Below, piece by piece: positions 10,745-21,932 of a stretch of DNA of 64,000 bases. Source of the DNA: Argyresthia goedartella (taxonomy: Eukaryota > Arthropoda > Insecta > Lepidoptera > Argyresthiidae); the NCBI GenBank assembly GCA_949825045.1, contig OX463829.1:28893715-28957714 (forward strand), read 5' to 3'. The position numbers and the translations under genes are program-made. Every line of letters starts with the position of its first letter. Position 1 is the first letter of the stretch. Under the pieces are notes generated by a model. It saw only the letters and a program-made list of their open reading frames with translations, made no database searches and had not been told where the DNA came from.

Positions 10745-11159
10745 AACAGCGTCACGCCTTTTCCCGTTGCATTGATTTTATTCCAGCAATGCTAATAAAT
10801 CTATTAATTAATTTACTTAAAGTAAAGCCTGGCGGAGTATGGCTCATTCGTACTACATCTATTTAACATCATAACAATGTCGCCCCCAAATGTATATATT
10901 TGCTATTCAGGTCATGCAGGCGCTAAAAAAATACTAATTGCCATACCTATAATAGCGATGTTGCAATAGATTCTTCAATTACATACGAGTAACTATATTG
11001 CCGAGTCCCGATTGGTGTACTGATGGATTTAGAGCTGTTTTATTGGCGGGTCTGGCAAATCTACTCAATCGACCGACTCCCACGCATACTCGTAAACGTT
11101 TTCGGGAAAACATGCATTCGTGTGTTATTCTAAAATCATGCTTTTTCATGCTTTTTCAG
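10745..11159. other. No gene recognised
   Basis: Mixed AT-rich sequence with no repeat match found elsewhere in the window. Confidence 0.4.
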
Positions 11160-12290
11160 TCCATCATAGACATAGACATAGACATAGACATCATTTATTG
11201 ATAATATTCATTACAAGTCACACTAAGATGTTACAAAATCAATATCATGTATCACATATACATTTCATAAAGTTTAAATGTCAACAGAAATTATTTCATT
11301 AAATCGAATTATAGTAAGTCAGTTTTTAAAATTCAATATATTAAATTAAATTTAATTGAATATACACATAGTAACACTAATTTCATCATTGTACACATTA
11401 AAAAGGGTTAGTTATTTTAATTCTATAAATTCATCATAGCTGTAAAAGGACCTCTCGACAAGCCATCCTTTCAGTCTTACTTTGAATATGGGCACACTCG
11501 GTGCACCAGTGATAGCTTCAGGTAACTTGTTGTAGACTACCGGACCCATAACATGGATCGCCTTACTTGTTTTAGCAAGCTTGTGCACGATTCCAGCTAG
11601 TTTATTTGAGTTCCGTGTCTCATATTGATGCGATTCTCCAAGTCGTTTGTATTGGTCAATATTCTCACGCACATAAATGGCCACTTGGAAAATGAGAATG
11701 CTAGGTAATGTCAGAATTTTGAGATGTTTAAAGTGCGGTTTCGCGGACTCGTCAGTCGGTACTCTCGCCAGCAGCCGCACGGCGCGTTTCTGCAACACGA
11801 ACACGCGGTGCCACTGCGCCGCGCGCCCCCACAGCTCCACGCCGTACTGCAGCAGCGAGTGCACCGTCGCAAAGTAGCACGTGCGCATCGACTCTGCTGG
11901 TAGCGTACACGAAAGCCGACTTAGCGCGAAGCATGCGCTAGCCAGTTTTCCACACAGTCTATCTATGTGAGCGTCCCACGTTAATGCTTGATCCACCTGA
12001 AAACCCAGAAATGGTGCAGTTTGGACTTGTTTAATTGGAATTCCATACGCTTCGACAGCTAGGTTAGGTTTTTACGTCCAGAGAGATCGAATTGGATGAA
12101 TTGTGTTTTAGTCGTATTTAATAAAAGACCATTTTGGTGAAACCAAAGGCACATCCGGCTGGCTACTGAATTTAGATGAATTTCTAGTTCTGCTGTCGTC
12201 GGTGCAATCACTAGTGCGGCCACATCATCGGCAAACAAAAATATTTCACCTCCCTTAATCGCATCGACTAGTCCCCTGTCACGCACAATA
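11160..12290 (-). pseudogene. LINE-D reverse transcriptase, 5'-truncated and frameshifted
   Basis: The frame at 12059-12286 carries FLFADDVAALVIAPT, a catalytic FADD variant of the YADD box, followed by LWFHQNGLLLNTTKTQFIQF. The frame at 11412-11996 continues the protein: LTWDAHIDRLCGKLASACFA, HSLLQYGVELWG, FVLQKRAVRLLARV and a C-terminal YNKLPEAITG block. The two frames differ in phase, so at least one frameshift lies between 11997 and 12058. Everything upstream of the FADD region is missing, typical of 5' truncation during insertion. The minus-strand 3' end runs into tandem ATGTCT units (about 11163-11192), a simple-repeat tail. The element is dead as written. Confidence 0.85.
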
Positions 12291-12670
12291 ATTTTTCTAA
12301 TAACTGTCTAATATTAGGCATTACTGTGCCTTTGTCATCCGTATAGGAAACGCGGTGACGCTTATGTTTATACATTCGCATCTCATTCTAGAACCATGGA
12401 GTTCTCAGGACGGGGATTGAACAGTTTGAGGGAGTTAATAGGAACTTTGTAACAAAATGTTGATATTTTTTGTTGATCTATTACGAAAAATCTAATCACA
12501 TGATACATTCAGAGATGGCGCTGCTGGCTTGTCCGAGAAGATGGCCCAAAATCCCTGCAGAGGGGTAACAGGACGAGGCGACGATGACGTAATTGCCATA
12601 TGAGCAATTTAAATTTTAATGATAATGACATGATAATATTACATATATATTTACTAACAAATACCAATAT
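12291..12670. other. No gene recognised
   Basis: Upstream flank of LINE-D. No reverse transcriptase motif continues here and no other repeat match was found. Confidence 0.4.
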
Positions 12671-12721
12671 ATCGCTTTTTTTTTCGGAACCGTAAATGGG
12701 CGACGGCCTACACGCACTTGC

Positions 12722-13105
12722 CGGTTTTTAGGGTTCCGTAGAGAAACAAGGAACCCTTATAGTTTCGTCAAGTCTGTCTGTCCGTCCGTCCGTATGTCAC
12801 AGCAACTTTGTGCAGAAACTATTAGGACTACACAGTTGAAACTTGGTATGTAGATGTATATTGTGAACCGCTTTACGATTTTTATACAAAAATTTAAAAA
12901 TTAAAATAATTCAAGGGGGCCCCCCATACATGGCACGGAAACCATATTTTTTTTCATCAAACCTATATGTGTGGGTTGTCTATAGATAGGTATTTAAAAA
13001 TGACGTAGAGGTTTCTGAAACCATTTTTCCTCAAAGTAAATCGTTAAAGAGACAGACCCTTCCAAAGTGGAAAAATTTGTGTGTGTGTGTGTGTGTGTGT
13101 GTCCT
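12722..13105 (-). repeat. Repeat related to R3, with a (GT)n run
   Basis: Begins TTTAGGGTTCCGTAGAGAAA and has CCGTCCGTCCGTATGTCA and GGGGGCCCCCCATACATGG, like R3, but the body differs and may be a separate family sharing the terminus. A GT run of about 24 bases occurs at 13078-13101. Confidence 0.55.
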
Positions 13106-13348
13106 CTAACTTTTAAAATAAGACAGACGAAAATCTACAAAAAATATAAAGTCTAATAGTTGTAAGTCTATTTCACAGGTAGGGAACAAAGGGTACAAAT
13201 TCGTAGAAAATACTACATATCAAATCACATTAAACATTAACTTTAGGTCCAATTCAAATAGTATTAAACATTATTAGGTATGTCAAGGGTACTGAAATAA
13301 AATGTCAATGCAAAAAATAATAATAATAATATTTCTAAGACAACACTT

Positions 13349-15052
13349 TCACTCCTTCATCTCGCAGAACCTGCCACATTCTCGCACAATATGCCTCCAC
13401 TCATCACCAAACAGATCAGTCAGTGGTGCTGCAGCCAGCAGAGCATTCAGGCTATCCCGCGCCCTCACCACCCTGACTGCTGGCGCGCCACCGTGCGGTA
13501 CGTGCCGCCCGCTAACAGCTGGGCGCGCGGAGATATCTGTCGGGCACGTATAGCGCGCATAGCGTACCGACAAGCGCGACACAGTCACTGTCGCCTCGCA
13601 ACAATCGACACACAGTCAGAAGCTGCTCGGTGTTACGTCTGACCTCTAGTGAGTTGTATCCGAGCATACCCAATATAAAAGCGGATGGATAAAGATAAGG
13701 GTAGTATCCAAATTTCCGCTTATATGGGTATCGTAGGAAAGCTTTGTGTACCTTCTCGAGCAAAAGTATGTAGGAGCTTTCGTGCGGATTCCAAACCACC
13801 GAGCTAGATTAAAGTTTGGTTCTCACTAGGGCCATGTAGAGAAGCTGGACCACACCCAGGTTATGGAATCCCTTACCCGTATTACAAACCCCAATCTTTT
13901 GAAGCATTCCTTGGCCAATGTGCTCATGTGCTCATGGAATGTAAGTTTAGGGTCGAACGTAACACCGAGGTCCCTAATCGAATACACTCGAGTCAAAGAC
14001 TCCGTACCGAGTGTATATATCGCGCTAATAGGATGAGAGGAGCGCGTAAAGGACATTACATAGCACTTGGCAGTATTGAAGAGGAGTTTATTGTTCACAC
14101 TCCACCTATGAACCGCGTCTAGATCTTCCTGCAGCAAACTACAATCATCCTCTGAACTCACGGGAAGTATCAGTTTCAGATCGTCCGCATACAGAAGGCA
14201 ATTGGCGTGTTTAAGCTCTAATTCCAGGTCATTTATCATAATGATAAATAACAACGGACCGAGAATAGACCCTTGGCTAACGCCCGACCGTGTATGGTAC
14301 GGCTGGGACTCAAAACAGCCGTGTCGCACATATTGCTGGCGGTTCTTGAGGTAGTCAGCGAAGAAAACCAACAGCCGTGGGGAAAATCCAATGGCACATA
14401 ACTTCTTCATTAGGACGTCATTATCGACTCTGTCGAACGCCTTACGAAAGTCCATATAGGCGACGTCCCCCTGACATCCCTTGTCCATGCACTTCGACAC
14501 AATCTCGACTAAAGTCAGCAAGTTGGTGTTAACTGAGCGGCGACTCCTGAATCCGTGTTGCGAGTCGCTCAGATAGGGCGCAATCTGCGAACCGATTTTG
14601 TCTTTTATGATCGACTCGAACAGTTTTGCCAATGAACTCAGGATCGCAATAGGTCGATATTGATCAACGGAGGCAGTGTCACTTGTCTTGGGGAAAGGGC
14701 TGACTCGAGAAAGCTTCCAGCTGGTGGGGTACTTACCTTGTTCAGGAACAAGATTGAATATCCGACCCAAAGGTAAAACCAGCTGATCGCTGTAGGCCTT
14801 CAAAAAGTAGGGAGGGACGTTGTCCGGTCCAATTGCGCTCCTTGGCCTTAGCTGCTTCAGCCCTTCCTTTAAGTCCCTACTGGAAATATGTGAAACTTGT
14901 ATGTGATTAGCAGTGCACGAGTCATCAGAAATGTTTACCAGATATATGCTGTGTATCTCAATACCCACTTTTGAATTTGTTTGAACAAAATAAAATAAGC
15001 AGTTTTTAAGATATAAAACATTTATTAAAAACCGCAAAGAGAACTTTGTCAT
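13349..15052 (-). pseudogene. LINE-B ORF2 reverse transcriptase, three reading frames
   Basis: The longest coding remnant here. The frame at 13826-15052 (408 codons) contains most of an RT domain: DNVPPYFLKAY, YRPIAILSSLAKLFE, QHGFRSRRSVNTNLL, MDFRKAFDRVDNDVL, GVSQGSILGPLLFIIMINDL, catalytic LLYADDLKLI and IRDLGVTFDPKLTFHEHM. The coding sense then shifts frame near 13870, where the next frame reads LLYMALVRTKL and hits a stop before VVWNPHESSYILLL (13512-13799). A further shift leads to 13349-13588. The first 40 or so residues of the long frame look unlike RT and are probably flank. The C-terminal half resembles LINE-B at 30 kb. The catalytic box is intact but two frameshifts and a stop make it inactive. 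Confidence 0.9.
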
Positions 15053-15059
15053 TCATAGA

Positions 15060-15489
15060 AACACTATGAAAAACAAAGTTACAACACAATCATCCAGTCA
15101 CATAATTACTTGCTACAACGGAACCTTTTATGGGCAATTCCAACTCGCACTTGGCCACTTTTTTAGATAGATAAAGATTATTATATTTGTAGCTGATCCC
15201 TAGAATTGACGCCTTTCCCTCTCTCTCTTGTAAATTTGTGATATTTATAGAACAAATTCAACAATTTGCTCTGCAAATTAAGTGTCATCTGCTAATTGCA
15301 TAAAGCATCTTCAGATGCATGATTCTGTAAAAATGCAAATTTACGATTTGCGTCAGAACCGTGTGTGTTCAACATTTAACACTGTAGTGTGAATGGGCTT
15401 GCTAGCACATATCATGCATGAGCATATGCCGCGGAGGCGTCAACCCGCCCATGACAATTGGCTATGTTAAAAAAAAAAACAAAGTACAC
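15060..15489. other. No gene recognised
   Basis: AT-rich flank of LINE-B with no recognised repeat. Confidence 0.4.
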
Positions 15490-16170
15490 CAAACTGTGAA
15501 AACTATTTTGAGACAATTGTGTTCCTAATTAAATTCCGTTATCTCCATCAAAAAATGTTATAGGATTACTGAAATATCCGTAAAAACATAATGTACTTCA
15601 TTTGTCCTCTACGGAGTAGTTTGTTCAAATTCCCTTCGTTAAGTTGGCTGTTCTGTAAAACTGTCTACTATCTTCAGCTTTTCTGTCAGTTGATAAAGCA
15701 GATGTCAGTCGGGACGTAAACAAATATTGATATTATAGTTTTTTAGTTTTATAATCAGAAAAACAACCAGCCTCAAGTACAACCGTTCCAAAACTGTGAG
15801 CAAGTGACGTCACGAGGGGTGTTATCTTAAAAACTATTAAAAATAGTAAGACTTCTATTAACCGAAACATTCAAATTAGTTTCGGCTAGTATTTAATCGC
15901 ACATCAAAAATACCGATTTGCACAGCAAAAAAGGATCAACAAAAACACTTTTTATGTTTTTAGTATTTTTGTTGTTCTTACTTGTTCAACCTAACACGAA
16001 GGATAAAGGGGGCTTCGCTTCGTTCACCCCTTTTACCCTTCACCTAAACTACCGTAGCATTTTGCCCTGATATTTGCTGTGCAAATCAGTATTTTTGATG
16101 CGCAGTTTAATATTTCCTATTACATTCTTAAAATAACCTAAAATTTCACAAAATAAAATAAAAAGTGTTA
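15490..16170 (+). repeat. Repeat X with a MITE-A insertion
   Basis: Matches 2.3-3.1 kb through CGTTAAGTTGGCTGTTCTGT, GTAAACAAATATTGATATTA, CCAGCCTCAA and GTGACGTCACGAGGGG, then resumes after the MITE at 16128. A third fragment at 36.93 kb covers the insertion site without the MITE. Confidence 0.7.
15884..16118 (+). mobile_element. MITE-A copy 2, insertion site verified
   Basis: Ends are GGCTAGTATTTAATCGCACA and a slightly decayed TTTAATATTTCCT. Flanks ATTAGTTTC (15875-15883) and ATTACATTC (16119-16127) agree at 7 of 9 bases. In repeat X at 36.95 kb the same site reads AAATTAGTTTCTTAACAAAG with one copy of the 9-mer and no MITE, which fixes both boundaries. The shared core is at about 15955-16076 and the inner arms CATCAAAAATACYGATTTGC are inverted. 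No coding capacity. Confidence 0.9.
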
Positions 16171-17030
16171 CGTATTTTTTTTTGGCATGGCCCACAGTAT
16201 ACTGTTAGGTTGTAACGTTTATTGTTATTTAATGTATTAATATAACGTTTATTTATTGTATTTATGTAACGGTATTCTGTGCCTTAATTTTCTTCAAGTT
16301 GTTTTTCTCTGCCTAGATGTTTAATTATATGTTCAGTCTCTCATCCGAAAAATTTAACCACAACTGAAACATGCTATCTAACTTCGTTAACAATACAATG
16401 TTTTCATCATACACATTGTGTGATGGACATCTTTAACATTTCATTAACTTTTTCTGGAAATAAAACCGTCCTTAGTTGCTGCGTCTCACTGCTGTTAAAT
16501 ATAGAGCTGGAGAAATATATCCATACATTTTCTTTGAATCGTATTTATTAGCCTTTGTTTCTTCAGACGAAGTTTTCATATTTACATTATTCAGTTAGTA
16601 TCTCAGTCAATTCGTTCCCAGAGTCAATGCTAAAAAGTCCATCACTTATGTATGTAGTCTGTTACATCATCTTAACGGCTTTATTTTTAAGGCCACTTTA
16701 AACATGCGAAATGTCAAGATGAATATTCTAAATTGGTATTTTAATCACCTTACGTCATGTGTTGACTAATCTTGTGAATTGTATAGATGGGGAATTCTTA
16801 GGTACGAAGAATAGAATATGTGTACCTATATAAATATATATTTTTCCTGCTTTGTATGACATGTGCGTTGTGCGTGTCGGATTTAAATAATATTGAAGTA
16901 ACAGGTGTTTTAGTCATGCGGTTAGTGTAATTCCCGATTCCAATGTTTTTATGACGTAATGATAACTCTTTATTTATAGTTTTCCTCGTGTGGTCCCGAG
17001 TAAGCTCTGATGATTATATAGGTATTCGGC
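16171..17030. other. No gene recognised
   Basis: AT-rich, no repeat match seen and no frame of interest. Confidence 0.4.
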
Positions 17031-17099
17031 TCTATCTCCAAAAAGAGATCATCAGAGCTGCCAGGTCACGCAGTGATTCCACGGACACGTTTAGCAAAT

Positions 17100-17720
17100 C
17101 ATGTGGAATCAGATGTGTAAGGAAGATGATGTTCCTGTAGTATCAGAGCGGTGAAGAATGCTACGAAGCACTCAACAGGCGAGGTGGGAAAAACAAAGTC
17201 ACATGACAGTGGGTAAAAGGTCGCCAATGAGGCAGAAAAGGTAGCAAAATTAGGGGCAGGAAGGCCAACGATTGGCTCTCCACCATTCTCGCCCTTATCA
17301 GCGGAAGCTCTACAGAAAAGGCTCAAAGAAGCCACAGTTCTGCAACAAAATGAATAATGGTCTAGCAGAGAAGACTGCAAAAATACAAAACTGTCATAAA
17401 TAAGCATAACCATAAATTTACTAACTACTAATGAGACTGCCACTCAAAGTAAAATAAAAATACTAACAAGCCTAATAACAGGCCATTGTACACTGAATAA
17501 ACACTTGAAAATTACAGGTGCAACAGACAGTATGCAGGGAGTGTATGGAAGTGGATGAAACAGCAAAGCACCTGCTGATGGCATGTCCATCCACAATAGA
17601 AACCAGGATGTTACAACATATCACCCACGAGCTCCTAGAACCCCACGAGCTCCTAGAATACCCACGCCTCCTACTCCAGCTGGTGCAGAAGTTAGGATGG
17701 CTGTACTAGGTGTGCAGGCG
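17100..17720 (+). pseudogene. LINE RNase H and zinc-knuckle tail, fragmented
   Basis: Pieces in different plus-strand frames follow the order of an RNase H domain with the Cys-rich tail of I/R1/LOA-type LINEs. First comes a YEALN-like helix and GGKNKVTxQWVKG (about 17150-17220), then AKLGAGRPTIGSPPF (about 17246-17290) and SLITGHCTLNKHLKITG (17470-17520). After a frameshift, CRECMEVDETAKHLLMACPS follows at 17530-17590, with the Cys-Cys-His-Cys spacing of this family. RNase H would remove RNA from the RNA:DNA hybrid. Stops and shifts between the blocks show it is dead. The minus-strand frame of 114 codons over the same bases is an antisense shadow. Confidence 0.7.
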
Positions 17721-18246
17721 AAGGGGCCCGGGACATGCAAAAAGGCTTCGCTCAAGTGGGCCAGGTGCAAGCGCTACACTCCCTTTAAGAGAATCGTGTG
17801 GGCGCGAGCCTCCATACAATAAGCGCTAACCTTTTTCACCCCTTAAACCATGTCCGATTTTCACAATTTTTTCACATGTTTGAGATACTATGAAAAACTA
17901 TGCTCGTGCGTTTTGTTTTTTTTGAAATCTTTTGTATTTTAGTAAATATAAGGACCTAAACATTCACTTTTTTGACCAAAAAAAACCCTCGAGCATTTTA
18001 TTTATTTTTAACCAATCAAGCCAGATTTTCAAAAAAAGGAAAAACTACAAGCATCGTTTTATGTGTGGAAACGAATGAGACCAAATTTGTCTTATTCTAT
18101 AAAGGTTTAGGGGTAGAAAAACGTTACCGCCCAAAAGCATAATTCGGCCGAAAATTTAGGCAATTGCGCTCTTATAGCTCTGAGATAGCTTGTATTTTGG
18201 TAAATACCTACTCGCGCCGAGTTCTGTCGCCGTTCGCTCGTCTTAA
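17721..18246. other. No gene recognised
   Basis: Trailer of the RNase H LINE (to about 17830), then unassigned AT-rich DNA up to the satellite. Confidence 0.4.
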
Positions 18247-18950
18247 GAAGAATATCAGAGCGGTGCCGGAGGGGTGATATTAAATGCTATGATGACCCTG
18301 CATGCACTGAAGAATATCAGAGCGGTGCCGGAGGGGTGATATTAAATGCTATGATGACCCTGCACTGAAGAATATCAGAGCGGTGCCGGAGGGGTGATAT
18401 TAAATGCTATGATGACCCTGCACTGAAGAATATCAGAGCGGTGCCGGAGGGGTGATACTAAATGCTATGATGACCCTGCACTGAAGAATATCAGAGCGGT
18501 GCCGGAGGGGTGATATTAAATGCTATGATGACCCTGCACTGAAGAATATCAGAGCGGTGCCGGAGGGGTGATATTAAATGCTATGATGACCCTGCACTGA
18601 AGAATATCAGAGCGGTGCCGGAGGGGTGATATTAAATGCTATGATGACCCTGCACTGAAGAATATCAGAGCGGTGCCGGAGGGGTGATATTAAATGCTAT
18701 GATGACCCTGCACTGAAGAATATCAGAGCAGTGCCGGAGGGGTGATATTAAATGCTATGATGACCCTGCACTGAAGAATATCAGAGCGGTGCCGGAGGGG
18801 TGATATTAAATGCTATGATGACCCTGCACTGAAGAATATCAGAGCGGTGCCGGAGGGGTGATATTAAATGCTATGATGACCCTGCACTGAAGAATATCAG
18901 AGCGGTGCCGGAGGGGTGATATTAAATGCTATGATGACCCTGCATGCACT
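18247..18950 (+). repeat. 58-bp satellite, 12 units
   Basis: Units begin GAAGAATATCAGAGCGGTGC at 18247, 18309, 18367, 18425, 18483, 18541, 18599, 18657, 18715, 18773, 18831 and 18889. Ten inner units are exactly 58 bp. The first and last are 62 bp and carry an extra four bases (GCATGCACT instead of GCACT), giving 704 bp in total. Units are almost identical; I noticed a T-to-C change in unit 4 and a G-to-A change in unit 9. Fifty-eight is not a multiple of three, so it is not a coding repeat. The homogeneity points to recent expansion or conversion, or to an assembly effect. Confidence 0.97.
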
Positions 18951-19079
18951 GAGGGCTCGTGCCGAACTAATATGAACCTGCTTAAAGCTCTACGCCTCAT
19001 ATTCAGAATTTCATATCATCACAATCATAAATAAAAAAATGTAAAACACCCCCGAAACAGTAACGAAACCTTGTTTACT

Positions 19080-19370
19080 AATTAGCTGATAACTTTTGAA
19101 CCGGTGAACCGATTCTAATAAAATATATTTAAGAACCATTGCAGTAAAGTCTACTACCAACAACAAAGCAAAGCATTCAAATCCGTCCACCCGTTTTACC
19201 GCTTTTCCTTGTTAAGCTGATAACTTTTAAACTACTGTTATGCTACTATGATTTTAAGAAAACATGTCTAAGCAGTGAATTACCTACTACCAAATACAAT
19301 AAAAACGCTTTACAATCCATCCACCCGTTTGAGCGCTAGAGTGCCACAGACAGACTTACAAACGCTTCAA
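19080..19370 (+). repeat. Duplicated repeat with TCTACTACCA / CCGTCCACCCG motifs
   Basis: Two similar blocks (about 19080-19200 and 19210-19335) each have AGCTGATAACTTTTRAAC, ACTACCAA and ATCC(G/A)TCCACCCGTTT. An inverted relative occurs at 51.48-51.56 kb. Confidence 0.6.
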
Positions 19371-19426
19371 ACTTATCACCCTTTGAAGATACTTTTCCAT
19401 ATAATGCCATGATTCGCTGGAATAAA

Positions 19427-19485
19427 ATGTCTTTAGAGATAAGCTAGCCTTTGTTAATGCATTTTCTTTTGATGTTTCAATTATG
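19427..19485 (+). mobile_element. LINE-C 3' scrap
   Basis: GTCTTTAGAGATAAGCTAGC followed by CTTTGTTAATGCATTTTC matches the LINE-C trailer at 0.82 kb. It may be a short 5'-truncated insertion. Confidence 0.5.
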
Positions 19486-20366
19486 AATTATGAGCACCCC
19501 TCTTTTGGTCGTCGTTGGCTAAAAATACTTCAATAACACTTACATCACAATGAGGTTACCAGCTCCAGCCCTGAGTATCGCACGTAGGACCTCCACACAG
19601 CCGAGCCACTAAGGCGAAATGACGTAGCGGCCCTATGCCCTCAGACTACTAATACCCTCAACTATCCTCCTTGAATACTAATCCGTTTACTCCACGTTTT
19701 GAATGCTAATGCTATAGCTCTTGCAATTCCCAAACAAACGCCCTTTTAGTGGGTAAATACCACCTTGGAGCGGCTACCTTCGTGGGTGTATAAAACTCTA
19801 ATTGCAAGGGTATGTCGTGATAAGTCTTGGTGACAGGGACAGATGGATGGCACGCGTGCACGGTAGAGTGTGACGGAGATAGCCTGGTCATGCATATGGA
19901 GAGGCCGACAGGATTATGCACCTAATGGTGTGGACACTATTTGGTAAAGGGATTATTCTTGAAATGGAATAGGAAGAAGTGTATGGGTTTTACAGCAGTT
20001 CTTTGAGGCTGTAGAGCGACATCAGATTTTGCATCTTGGACAATCTCGTTTTTTGACGTGATAACGTCTTTAAAATCGTTTTAGTCGGGTGACATGTTCA
20101 GAAACTTGTGTCACACCAAAACCTCACGAGCGCGATCGCAGGTATAACGAGAGAGAGACGGACCGATCTCCCGTCTCATCTCGAGCGCTGCCAGTCATTC
20201 CGTGAAACTTGTCACGCGGAATCCTCACGAGCGGAGGCTTATCACCTAAACATCTCGATCGTAAACCTACTTTACAAACAACCAATTTTTGTCATAAAAT
20301 CGAGTTGAAGGGCCCGGATGACGGGCATTCAAAGGTATGGTTATGTTATGTTATGACGCTTATGAC
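19486..20366. other. No gene recognised
   Basis: Unassigned. Small frames at 19712-19921 and 20108-20406 have no recognisable features. Confidence 0.4.
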
Positions 20367-20456
20367 GACCTCTGTGGAGTTTGCGGTCGAGGCTGTACTT
20401 CCCTAGCGACAGATCCCGGATTCGAGTCCCGGCTGGAGAAGAAAATAATCCCCAGG
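20367..20456 (+). mobile_element. SINE1 head fragment
   Basis: GACCTCTGTGGAGTTTGCGG to a B-box-like ATTCGAGTCCCGGCTGGAG, then AAAATAATCCCCAG. The tail module is missing, replaced directly by MITE-F. Confidence 0.75.
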
Positions 20457-20640
20457 GAGGTTGCCACAACGTGTTATGCCGATTCAGTTCATTCAGCAGC
20501 CTAAAATGATCCGCAAAATTACAATGACCGTCCTAAAATTAGTCCTTGTACTCGTATTAAGTAAACAAAGCCCAGGCGTATTGGAATGAAAATGGTTGCC
20601 ATAGTGATGGTCTTGTTTTGAACCTAATATATAAACTGAC
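20457..20640 (+). mobile_element. MITE-F copy
   Basis: Shares GGTTGCCACAACGTGTTATG, CCGATTCAG, GATCCGCAAAATTACAATGA and TCTTGTTTTGAACCTAAT with 39.45 kb. The right terminus is lost. Confidence 0.65.
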
Positions 20641-20814
20641 ATATTACTATTGCACGCACACTACACAGCGATTGTGGCACGCGCGGTCCCTACCTGGCAC
20701 TAACTGAAGATCAGCGCTGAGGGCCTCCACTCCACTCCACCCTCAGCACAATGCTGAGTTAGTGCCTTTTGCACACCAAAGCCGCACCGTGGCCCTACCG
20801 CCTACTGTGTTGAT

Positions 20815-21110
20815 ATTTGACAAGGTACTCCAATAAGTCTAGAAACGTGTCTCAAGCTGAACCTATTTCAACAAACACGTTTGACAGTATCAGAATTATG
20901 CATCGAATAAACAATGCGTCGCATTGAGAAAGCATCGAAATAAGATCATCGATGTATTAAACTTCGAAGTAAAGTAATTCGATATCAAGTAGGGAACCCG
21001 AATTGTATATTTCCACCTGCTGTATTTTTATAAGTTATTTTTTTTTTTTGTAAATAAGACAGCATTTGACTATGACGTCACATGCTAGTATTTCCTAGAA
21101 CTCATTTATA
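20815..21110 (-). mobile_element. MITE-L relative, rearranged
   Basis: AGAAACGTGTCTCAAGCTGA with ACCTATTTCAACA (20840-20880) matches the middle of MITE-L at 45.3 kb in inverse orientation. GACAGCATTTGACTATGACG with TCACATGCTAGTATTT (about 21058-21094) matches its right arm. The left terminus is absent. Confidence 0.5.
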
Positions 21111-21265
21111 AATTACCCTTTCGACAGTTCCTAAATGTATCTATTTTGACTAGCAGTCGAATAACGTGTTGTGTTTTATTTTTTTTATTTAAGGTGTGTT
21201 TATTTGTTTGTGTGCAGTAACAGTCTTTCTTTCTTCTTTCTTTTCTTCCTAATATGAATCGTTAT

Positions 21266-21370
21266 AAGGTGACGTCACTGTTCCAGACGCTGGAACCAGA
21301 TTCCCACGACATAGGGTAACTTAGCGTGGGGCCAGACGCATTGTATGCGCCTGTGTGTAAATGCAAATGC
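21266..21370 (+). mobile_element. SINE1 3' fragment
   Basis: TTCCCACGACATAGGGTAAC and GTGGGGCCAGACGCATTGTA identify the tail module. Local inserted bases (GACGCTGGAACCAG) disrupt it. Confidence 0.6.
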
Positions 21371-21421
21371 TGCCAACATCTCTCGCTCGGGAACTGAAAG
21401 CACAAATAAGACTTTCACCGT

Positions 21422-21510
21422 GTTACCACAAAAAATATTGAACAGCGTTTAACCTCAAAACAAACGTCAAATCCCATATGTTTTCGTTTTTAAACAAGTG
21501 TCAGAGTCGT
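21422..21510 (+). mobile_element. MITE-H, left part
   Basis: GTTACCACAAAAAATATTGA and CCTCAAAACAAACGTCAAAT match the 27.98-kb copy almost exactly. The right terminus is missing. Confidence 0.7.
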
Positions 21511-21633
21511 TTTATTTATGCACCAGTACCTTGCCCAACTATAACCTATATAGAAGGGCTACTAGAGCAATTTGTAACCTCCACAGTCGTGACTATATAA
21601 GGGAACTGTTCAAAGAAATTGGCATCATTAATA

Positions 21634-21640
21634 TTCATAA

Positions 21641-21674
<34 letters not shown>

Positions 21675-21690
21675 TAAATAAATAAATATT
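21634..21690. repeat. (AT)n/(AAAT)n microsatellite
   Basis: About ten AT units followed by AAAT units, adjoining the 3' end of the inverted SINE3. It may be that element's tail. Confidence 0.8.
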
Positions 21691-21932
21691 AGAGAACAAC
21701 CTTACACAAATCAAACTAGGCCCATAGTAAGCTGAACAAGGCTTGTGGTATGGGTACTAGACGACGATATATTTAATAGAGATAAATACATATGTAAATA
21801 CACTGAAAACATCCAAGACTAAGAAACAAATATTCATGCTCATCACACAAATATTTGCCCTTACCAGGATTCGAACCCAGTACCGTCAGCTTCTTTGGCA
21901 GCGTCACTACCCGCTAGGCTAGACCGGCCGTC
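21684..21932 (-). mobile_element. SINE3, tRNA-headed
   Basis: On the minus strand it starts GACGGCCGGTCTAGCCTAGC with A-box-like TAGCCTAGCGGG and a perfect B box GGTTCGAATCC. It then has GGGCAAATATTTGTGTGATG like SINE2, and a tail with CTAGTACCCATACCACAAGC and GGGCCTAGTTTG. It is similar in plan to SINE2 but diverged in the body. Confidence 0.75.

Noticed and set aside
17099..17443. 114-codon minus-strand gene
   Set aside because: It is antisense to the recognisable RNase H blocks of a LINE.
18247..18950. CRISPR-like array or coding repeat
   Set aside because: The units are contiguous with no unique spacers, the genome is eukaryotic, and a 58-bp period cannot keep a reading frame.
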